Source: Oscillospiraceae bacterium (lineage in GTDB: Bacteria > Bacillota > Clostridia > Oscillospirales > Ruminococcaceae). Taken from it: a stretch of DNA of 11,453 nt. How positions within the stretch are numbered: the stretch's first letter is position 1; each line of letters begins with the position of its first letter. Both the position numbers and the translations under genes were made by a program. The notes below the pieces were generated by a model, which was not told the origin of the DNA, did no database searches, and was given only the letters and a program-made list of their open reading frames with translations. The stretch spans positions 1-11,453 of the forward strand of contig JAEDOB010000045.1 in assembly GCA_016302225.1 (NCBI GenBank). Reading direction: 5' to 3'. Positions 6,632 through 11,453 of this stretch are shown here, in pieces.

Positions 6632-8560
6632 ATGTCATCAAATATGAAAATTGCCATAGGCGCAGCGGCTTTAGCCATTGTCGCCATTATTGCAACAATA
6701 TTTATAGTAAACGGCGGATTTGCTCCGTCGGGACTGTATGTTACCGCAGTCAGCGGAAACGTCTATATCGACAACATCGAAACGGGGCGCACAGCCGCAG
6801 TCGCCGGGAGAAAGCTGTCTAAGCTGGAGATAATCACCGTTGAAAGCGGCGGAAAATGCACCCTTACATATCAGACAAAAAAGCTTGGGGACAATAACTA
6901 TGCCGTTATGAACGAATGCTCTCAGGCTATCGTCAGCGACGATTTTTCGGGAAAGAAGCCCTCGGAGCTGAATGTTACACAGGGTACTCTCATCGTCAAT
7001 AACGCCAGCGCAAAGGACGGCTTTATCCGTATCAGGACGGCAAACGGGCTTTACAACACCGATGAAACCGCTGCTGTTGTCAGATTTGCCGCAAGCGAGG
7101 ACCCGCAGTACACTATCTGCCATAACTTCGTGAGCACTATGAGAATTCAGCTTTACGATGCTATGGGAAATACGGTGGACAAAAACCAGCAGCTTCTTCC
7201 CCAGACAGCTTCAAAGGCTCTGCTGGAAAAAACCACCTCCAAATTTGAAACTCTTAACTGCGAATTCAAACTGGAAGAGCTTGACGCAGCCACACTTAAC
7301 GAGCTTGCTCAGCTGACAGCCTTTGTGACACTTCCATACTCTGCCGACGAGCTTAAAGCAGCCGCAGACCTTATGGAGGAAACCGCTCCTCCCCCGCTTA
7401 TTGAGGACCCCATTCAAACAGCGGACACTCTGACAACGGCGGATACCGAGCCCGTTTCCATAACCATGCCCGAAACGGTCACAACGGAGCCTCCCCGTGA
7501 TACAGAAGCAAGTATACAGGTCATCACAACAACAGCTCCCCAGACAACAAAGCCCCCTGTGACGACCACTACACCCGCCCCCACAACTACCGCTGCACCC
7601 CAGACCACAGCTCCTCCGCAGACGACGCCCGCACAGACTACCACAACTCAGGCGTTGGAGCGGTATTTCACCGTGACCTTCGACATCGACGGCAGAACGG
7701 AAACACAAACCGTCAAGGAAGGCGATAATGCCGTATTCCCCGCAAATCCCGTAAAGGAAGGCTTCGAGTTTGTGGGCTGGGACGGTCAGGGAACGAATAT
7801 TACCTCCGATGTCACCATAAAGGCACTGTTTGAAGCTGTCAAGGACTGCACAGTTACACTTATTATCGGCAATCAGACAAGAACCGTTACCGTCCCCTAC
7901 GGCGGAGATGTTCAGCTGCCTAATGATATTATACTTGACGGAGTTACCATTTCCGGCTGGGACAGAGAACTTACAAATATTACCGAGGACTGCACCATTA
8001 CCGCAGTTTTCGACCGTGCCGACTGCATTGTTACCTTCAATATTGACGGGCGGATATTTACGCAGAAGGTCGCTTACGGCGGAACTGCCGAACCTCCCTT
8101 TACCCCTGAAACAAATTACAAGGGAGAGTATTTCACAGGCTGGAGCAGAGCACTTGACAATATCACTTCCGATGTAACCATTGATGCTCTCTATTCTTCC
8201 GAAGCTTACACAGTCACCATCGTTATCGGAAACAACGTTACGACACAGACGGTACCCAAAGGCGGAGATGCAGTTCTCCCCAACGATCCCTCCATCGACG
8301 GAATGGTATTCACAGGCTGGAGCCACAACGGAAAGAACATCACAGCCGATACCGTTATTACCGCAAATTTCACAGAGTCTAAAAAGATAGTGACCGTTAC
8401 CATAGATAACGGCGGTGAGATCACGGTGGTTGAGATCATGGAGGGCGACGATGTCACCCTTCCCACCCCCAGAGAATTGCTTGATAAGACCTTTGTGGGC
8501 TGGAGCCATGACGGAAAGAACATCAGAGATAACATAACCATTACAGCACAATATGAATAG
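6632..8560 (+). CDS. Membrane-anchored surface protein: FecR-related region, Thr/Pro linker, five InlB-type repeats
   Basis: A 642-residue protein. ATG 6632 is supported by AAAGGAAG (6615-6622) with 9-base spacing; the longer frame from 6593 overlaps the previous gene. Residues 6-26 are a single hydrophobic segment after MSSNMK, predicting N-in and the rest outside. Residues ~34-245 resemble the preceding protein: a GLYVTAVSGNVYID strand start, a glycine-turn pattern, and IQLYDAMGNTVDKNQQLLPQT (172-192) aligning with LQLYDLNSQPVENNMLLLTKT in the neighbour. A TPN-like RGT motif is not preserved. Residues 251-342 are a Thr/Pro/Ala linker. Residues ~346-642 are five repeats of ~60 residues of the InlB B-repeat (Flg_new, Listeria/Bacteroides repeat) type, with strand, GG or GD turn, F-GW and NIT-D-TITA; Trp at 383, 443, 504, 563 and 624. 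There is no sorting signal after the last repeat. Likely a surface adhesion or spacer protein; ligand unknown. Confidence 0.85.
   Translation: MSSNMKIAIGAAALAIVAIIATIFIVNGGFAPSGLYVTAVSGNVYIDNIETGRTAAVAGRKLSKLEIITVESGGKCTLTYQTKKLGDNNYAVMNECSQAIVSDDFSGKKPSELNVTQGTLIVNNASAKDGFIRIRTANGLYNTDETAAVVRFAASEDPQYTICHNFVSTMRIQLYDAMGNTVDKNQQLLPQTASKALLEKTTSKFETLNCEFKLEELDAATLNELAQLTAFVTLPYSADELKAAADLMEETAPPPLIEDPIQTADTLTTADTEPVSITMPETVTTEPPRDTEASIQVITTTAPQTTKPPVTTTTPAPTTTAAPQTTAPPQTTPAQTTTTQALERYFTVTFDIDGRTETQTVKEGDNAVFPANPVKEGFEFVGWDGQGTNITSDVTIKALFEAVKDCTVTLIIGNQTRTVTVPYGGDVQLPNDIILDGVTISGWDRELTNITEDCTITAVFDRADCIVTFNIDGRIFTQKVAYGGTAEPPFTPETNYKGEYFTGWSRALDNITSDVTIDALYSSEAYTVTIVIGNNVTTQTVPKGGDAVLPNDPSIDGMVFTGWSHNGKNITADTVITANFTESKKIVTVTIDNGGEITVVEIMEGDDVTLPTPRELLDKTFVGWSHDGKNIRDNITITAQYE
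7382..7657 (+). repeat. Thr/Pro/Ala-rich low-complexity coding linker
   Basis: Residues 251-342 of the InlB-repeat protein, rich in TT, TTAPQTT and TTTTPAPTTT-like units. It separates the membrane-proximal region from the repeat array and is a plausible O-glycosylation zone. Composition differs from the neighbour's linker: more Pro and Ala, much less Glu. Confidence 0.7.
7667..8557 (+). repeat. Five tandem InlB B-repeat (Flg_new type) modules
   Basis: Modules start near 7667, 7847, 8024, 8207 and 8387 (residues ~346, 406, 465, 526, 586), about 180 bases each. Each has an initial V-TF/VTI strand, a turn with GG or GD, a hydrophobic strand, (F/Y/V)xGW, and a closing NIT-D-TI-A strand. The modules are well diverged from one another in protein sequence, so the array is not a recent DNA duplication. 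Confidence 0.85.
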
Positions 8561-8581
8561 TACCGATGGGCTGATGAATTA

Positions 8582-8663
8582 ATTCTGCTGCCCAAGTGAC
8601 GTATTTAATTGGGTGTTCCCCTGCCTTCGGCGGGGGAACACCCAAAATTATTATTCTGCTGCC
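8582..8663 (+). repeat. 11-bp direct repeat pair flanking the hairpin
   Basis: ATTCTGCTGCC occurs at 8582-8592 and again at 8653-8663, bracketing the 17-bp hairpin. The second copy overlaps the first bases of the terminator's left arm. An exact 11-mer twice within 82 bases is notable but could be chance or a small past duplication. Confidence 0.5.
8609..8645 (+). other. Strong 17-bp perfect hairpin without a T-tract
   Basis: The arms 8609-8625 and 8629-8645 pair over 17 bp, with one G-T wobble, closing on a TTC loop. On neither strand is the stem followed by a clean T-run (downstream is AAATTATTATTC, upstream on the other strand is AATTAAATAC). It lies 48 bases after the stop of the InlB-repeat gene. 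It may stabilise the 3' end of the transcript or assist termination at the next hairpin. Confidence 0.65.
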
Positions 8664-8697
8664 TGCGGAGTTTGTCAAAGCTCCGCAGGCTTTTGTT
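8661..8697 (+). terminator. Intrinsic terminator of the FecR-like/InlB-repeat unit
   Basis: A perfect 10-bp GC-rich stem (GCCTGCGGAG 8661-8670 with CTCCGCAGGC 8681-8690), 10-base loop, then TTTTGTTT at 8691-8698. This is a textbook intrinsic terminator for the + strand and separates the FecR-like unit from the ABC transporter unit. Confidence 0.9.
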
Positions 8698-8777
8698 TAC
8701 AAAACAGTTACAAAAGCTACACCATTCTTAAAAAATGATTACAGTTTCCAAATTATGTGGAATTCTTCCATAGGTGA

Positions 8778-8786
8778 TGATATAAT
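8778..8786 (+). promoter_or_regulatory. Extended -10 promoter of the ABC unit
   Basis: TATAAT at 8781-8786 with TG at 8778-8779 forms an extended -10 box, identical over nine bases to the one at 861-869. At 17-base spacing the -35 position (8758-8763) reads TGGAAT, a poor match, which extended -10 promoters can tolerate. Transcription should start near 8793, right at the in-frame ATG 8794, arguing that translation starts further down. Confidence 0.65.
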
Positions 8787-8850
8787 AGTCTATATGAGAA
8801 ACTGTCGGACAAAATCAGGGAATTCCGACAGAAAGACAGGAAGTGTTTGC

Positions 8851-9612
8851 TTGCCATTTATTGAGGTCCGAGGGCTCAGAAAAATATACAGGCTGGGCTC
8901 GGAAAAGGTCGTTGCGCTGAACCGTATCGACCTTGCAATCGAAAAGGGGGAGATCTGCTGCATACTGGGCACATCGGGTTCGGGTAAATCCACCCTTCTG
9001 AATATGCTGGCAGGATTGGAAAAGCCCACCAAGGGAGATATTATCATAAACGGCGTAAATATTGCCAAGCTGAACGAAAAAAAGCTTGCAAAATTCCGTC
9101 AGGAGAACACGGGGTTCGTTTTCCAATCGTACAACCTGCTGACAACTCTTACCGCTGTTGAAAATGTGGCAATGCCGCTGATGTTCAAGGGGATTCCCAA
9201 GCAAAAGCGTGAAAAAGCCGCAAAGAAAATGCTCAAGGCGGTGGGGCTGGAAAAACGTATGAAGCACCACCCCAATCAAATGTCGGGCGGTCAGCAGCAG
9301 CGTGTGGGCATAGCAAGGGCGTTTGTGGCACACCCTAATGTCATTTTCGCCGATGAGCCTACGGGAAATCTGGACACAAAGACCACCATTGAGGTCATGG
9401 AGCTGATGGTCAAGATGTGCCGAAAGCATAACCTAACGCTGATACTCGTTACACACGACCCCGAAATTGCCGTTTATGCGGACAGGATAGTTCATCTCAT
9501 TGACGGAAAAATCGACAGCGACAAGAAGAATGTTTCCGTTGTGCCCGTGCCGACAGATGATGAAACGACAGCTGTTGTTACCGAAAATAAAATCGATCTG
9601 AAAAAGGAATGA
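8851..9612 (+). CDS. ABC transporter ATPase, MacB/LolD/FtsE-like
   Basis: A 253-residue ATP-binding subunit of a type VII (MacB-like) ABC transporter. Visible motifs: Walker A GTSGSGKST (40-48), Q-loop Gln92 in GFVFQSYNLL, signature SGGQQQR (145-151), Walker B VIFADEPTGNLD (164-175), H-loop His202 in LVTHD. The FVFQSYNLL and ADEPTGNLD wording is typical of LolD/MacB proteins. The start is taken as TTG 8851: AGGAAG (8838-8843) lies 7 bases upstream and the product begins right at the family's N terminus (PFIEVRGLRKIY). The in-frame ATG 8794 coincides with the predicted transcript start and lacks a ribosome binding site. After about residue 220 there is an extra ~30-residue polar tail with Val/Thr/Asp. 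It would power a permease that is not in the window; the secreted protein next door may be its partner. Confidence 0.93.
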   Translation: MPFIEVRGLRKIYRLGSEKVVALNRIDLAIEKGEICCILGTSGSGKSTLLNMLAGLEKPTKGDIIINGVNIAKLNEKKLAKFRQENTGFVFQSYNLLTTLTAVENVAMPLMFKGIPKQKREKAAKKMLKAVGLEKRMKHHPNQMSGGQQQRVGIARAFVAHPNVIFADEPTGNLDTKTTIEVMELMVKMCRKHNLTLILVTHDPEIAVYADRIVHLIDGKIDSDKKNVSVVPVPTDDETTAVVTENKIDLKKE

Positions 9613-9617
9613 ATGAT

Positions 9618-11453
9618 ATGAAGATTTTTAGACGAATTGCTGCTTTGTTTACGGCGGCGTTAATGTGTTTTTTGATATGTATGCCCGTATGTGCAGATGA
9701 CAGCTATCTTGGTACAGGGGCAAATGTTTCGGGATACAGTATTTCACCGTACTATCGCATAGAAAAGGACAATGTTTTCAACATAACCCTTACAAGCTAC
9801 ATACCTCTCGAAAATTTTGACCAATACATCACAGAAGCCGACCTGATTGACAAATTTGATTTTGCCAGAGCAGACAAAACCGAAAGCTTTATTGTGGATT
9901 ATCCCGATGCGTATAACCCAATTGTCCGTGTAAACGGAACATTTCTGGAAGTAGTGACATCCTTCAACAATGTTGTTTACACAGGTAAAGGCAAAACATT
10001 CAGCTTCAAGCTTTTCTTTAACAGCGCAGGTTCGGGTTCAACCATTACTTTGACAACGGATATTGTTGAATGTATAGAATACGTTGACCCCGAACAAAAG
10101 GACCCCAACGTCCCCACCTACACACTTGCTTCAGGACAGACCTTTACCGCCGCAGCGGGCAGCGAAACGGTTATCAAGCCAACACTTCGCAACCTGACCT
10201 CCGGCTTTGCAACGGCAGTTTCGGCGACGCTTTCGTCCTCCGACGCAAACGTTACCGTGCTGACCACAGAAGCGCAGAACATCAATTCCTCGGCGTACAT
10301 AACCTCGTTCAGCCCCGCTTATACCATTTTTGTTCCGCAGACAACTCCTGCGGGAATTTACCAACTGTCCCTGTCGGTAACGTCCTACGACATTCACGGC
10401 ACGGCGCACACTCAGGAGCCTATCACCATTCCTCTGAATGTTACCAATGACCTTAACGCCTCGGGGCTTAAAATCGACAATTACAAGGTCAGCAAGAACC
10501 CCGTCTGCCCCGAGGATAAGTTTGACCTGACCATCTATCTTACCAATGAAACAGGCGTTGACCTTAACTCGGTAAAGCTCTCTCTTGACGGTCTGGACAC
10601 GGCGAAATTCGTTATGGATTCGGGATTGTCCGTCAAGACCATCGACATTCGGGAGGACGAAAGCGCCGAGGTAGTGTTCCCGCTTATCGGTATGGACGGT
10701 ATCTCCGCTATTCGTGAAAATATCCCCATTAAGGCAGAGTACAGCGTAAATCCCAACGACGCTTCCGCAGTTCAGACTATTACATATACCGCTTCCGTTG
10801 CCTGCGACCCCACAGGCGGCAATTCGGGAAACGGTATCAGCAAATACGGTCTGTCGGTCACAAACTATACCGTCAGCCGAAACAACATCTCCGAGGGCGG
10901 CAAGTTCACTCTGACAGCCACCGTTACCAACAGTTCGGGCAAGGACATCAAGGGCGCACGCCTTTCTCTGGACGGTCTGGACGGCAGCAAGTTTGCCGTT
11001 GACGGCGGTCTGTCCTATGCGGATTTTGACATTAAGAAGGGCGAAAGCAAAAGCTTTGCCTTTAATCTGGTAGGCTGCAAGGGCATTTCCTCTATCCGTG
11101 AGGTCATTCCCATGGTCACGGAATATCAGACCAAGTCCAATGACCCACAGTCGGTGGTGTCCTCGTCGGTCAATGCGACTATTTCCTGCTATCCCAAACA
11201 GGAGGTAACAAGCGACGAAACGGAGGCGTTTGCGCCGAATATCATCATCGACAGCTATGATTTCGGCGGTGAATACGTTATTGGCGGAAAGTCCTTCCCT
11301 CTGAAAATCACCCTGAAAAACGCTTCAACTTCTACCGCTATCCAAAACCTTAAAGTGATAATCCAGGGCGGTGCGGGCAACGGTGAAAACGGCATTGCCT
11401 TCTCCCCCGCCAATTCGTCAAACTCCTTCTTTATCGAAAATCTTGCGGCAAAG
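9618..11453 (+). CDS. Secreted repeat protein with Ig-like (COG1361/NEW3-like) domains, 3' end missing
   Basis: An open frame of 612 codons runs off the right edge without a stop. ATG 9618 follows the ATPase stop by 5 bases; AAAAAGGAA (9601-9609) is the ribosome binding site, 8 bases upstream. Residues 1-26 are a classical signal peptide (KIFRR, hydrophobic core, cleavage after VCA before DD). Residues ~27-165 form an unrecognised beta-rich domain; ~166-280 look like a first Ig-like module. Then two 114-residue repeats, 283-396 and 411-524, are about 43 percent identical by hand count (shared LSLDGLD, GLS, GIS-IRE-IP and a final Cys), and a third related module begins near 540. The pattern is that of CARDB/COG1361 S-layer-like or NEW3 domains, but exact family assignment is uncertain. 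In Firmicutes such proteins often sit beside MacB-type ATPase and permease genes. Topology of the missing C terminus is unknown. Confidence 0.83.
   Translation, partial: MKIFRRIAALFTAALMCFLICMPVCADDSYLGTGANVSGYSISPYYRIEKDNVFNITLTSYIPLENFDQYITEADLIDKFDFARADKTESFIVDYPDAYNPIVRVNGTFLEVVTSFNNVVYTGKGKTFSFKLFFNSAGSGSTITLTTDIVECIEYVDPEQKDPNVPTYTLASGQTFTAAAGSETVIKPTLRNLTSGFATAVSATLSSSDANVTVLTTEAQNINSSAYITSFSPAYTIFVPQTTPAGIYQLSLSVTSYDIHGTAHTQEPITIPLNVTNDLNASGLKIDNYKVSKNPVCPEDKFDLTIYLTNETGVDLNSVKLSLDGLDTAKFVMDSGLSVKTIDIREDESAEVVFPLIGMDGISAIRENIPIKAEYSVNPNDASAVQTITYTASVACDPTGGNSGNGISKYGLSVTNYTVSRNNISEGGKFTLTATVTNSSGKDIKGARLSLDGLDGSKFAVDGGLSYADFDIKKGESKSFAFNLVGCKGISSIREVIPMVTEYQTKSNDPQSVVSSSVNATISCYPKQEVTSDETEAFAPNIIIDSYDFGGEYVIGGKSFPLKITLKNASTSTAIQNLKVIIQGGAGNGENGIAFSPANSSNSFFIENLAAK
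10464..11189 (+). repeat. Two tandem 114-residue Ig-like repeats
   Basis: Copies at 10464-10805 and 10848-11189 are each 342 bases, separated by a 42-base Gly/Ser/Asn-rich spacer, with a 384-base period. The copies are equal in length with no gap in the hand alignment. Each starts with a GL--(D/T)NY-VS-N strand and ends with a Cys. Confidence 0.8.

Noticed and set aside
7211..8551. 446-codon - strand frame opposite the InlB-repeat gene
   Set aside because: A shadow of the coding strand. Its Cys/Gly-rich repetitive translation mirrors the repeat array, and there is no promoter or ribosome binding site for it.
8596..8850. N-terminal extension of the ABC ATPase frame
   Set aside because: It covers the two hairpins and the promoter, so it is not translated; the family N terminus begins at about 8851.

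Overview
The window looks like chromosomal DNA from a Ruminococcus-type gut bacterium (Oscillospiraceae, Clostridia). The evidence is moderate GC, AAGGAGG-like ribosome binding sites before nearly every gene, sigma-A promoters with extended -10 boxes, a PUA-less ProB, Thr/Glu-rich linkers, and InlB-type repeats on surface proteins. No tRNA, rRNA, CRISPR array, transposase or integrase was seen. The genus call is inference from gene style only.

Layout, all genes on the + strand. (1) 1-560: the 3' end of a glycoside hydrolase family 3 gene, then a collapsed xylose isomerase relic that keeps two separated pieces of xylA. (2) 561-840: gene-free, apparently decayed sequence. (3) 841-5250: a compact transcription unit with its own promoter: small membrane protein, D-2-hydroxyacid dehydrogenase, proB, proA, and a single-pass membrane protein of unknown function, closed by a hairpin. 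proB and proA give the first two committed steps of proline synthesis from glutamate; proC is not here. (4) 5372-8697: a second unit with its own promoter. It encodes two tandem, distantly related membrane-anchored proteins, one with a FecR-like domain and a Thr/Glu-rich tail, the other with a degenerate version of the same region followed by five InlB-type repeats. It ends in a strong hairpin and then a classical terminator. (5) 8778-11453: a third unit, starting with a MacB/LolD-type ABC ATPase that probably uses a TTG start, then a large secreted protein with tandem Ig-like repeats that runs off the window.

The second half of the window is dominated by proteins whose bulk should lie outside the membrane. 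The ABC ATPase has no permease in view; the usual arrangement puts a MacB/FtsX-like permease nearby, so one is predicted just beyond the right edge. Whether the two FecR-like proteins, the unknown protein after proA and the ABC/exported pair work together is not shown by the sequence; it is suggested only by adjacency and shared topology.
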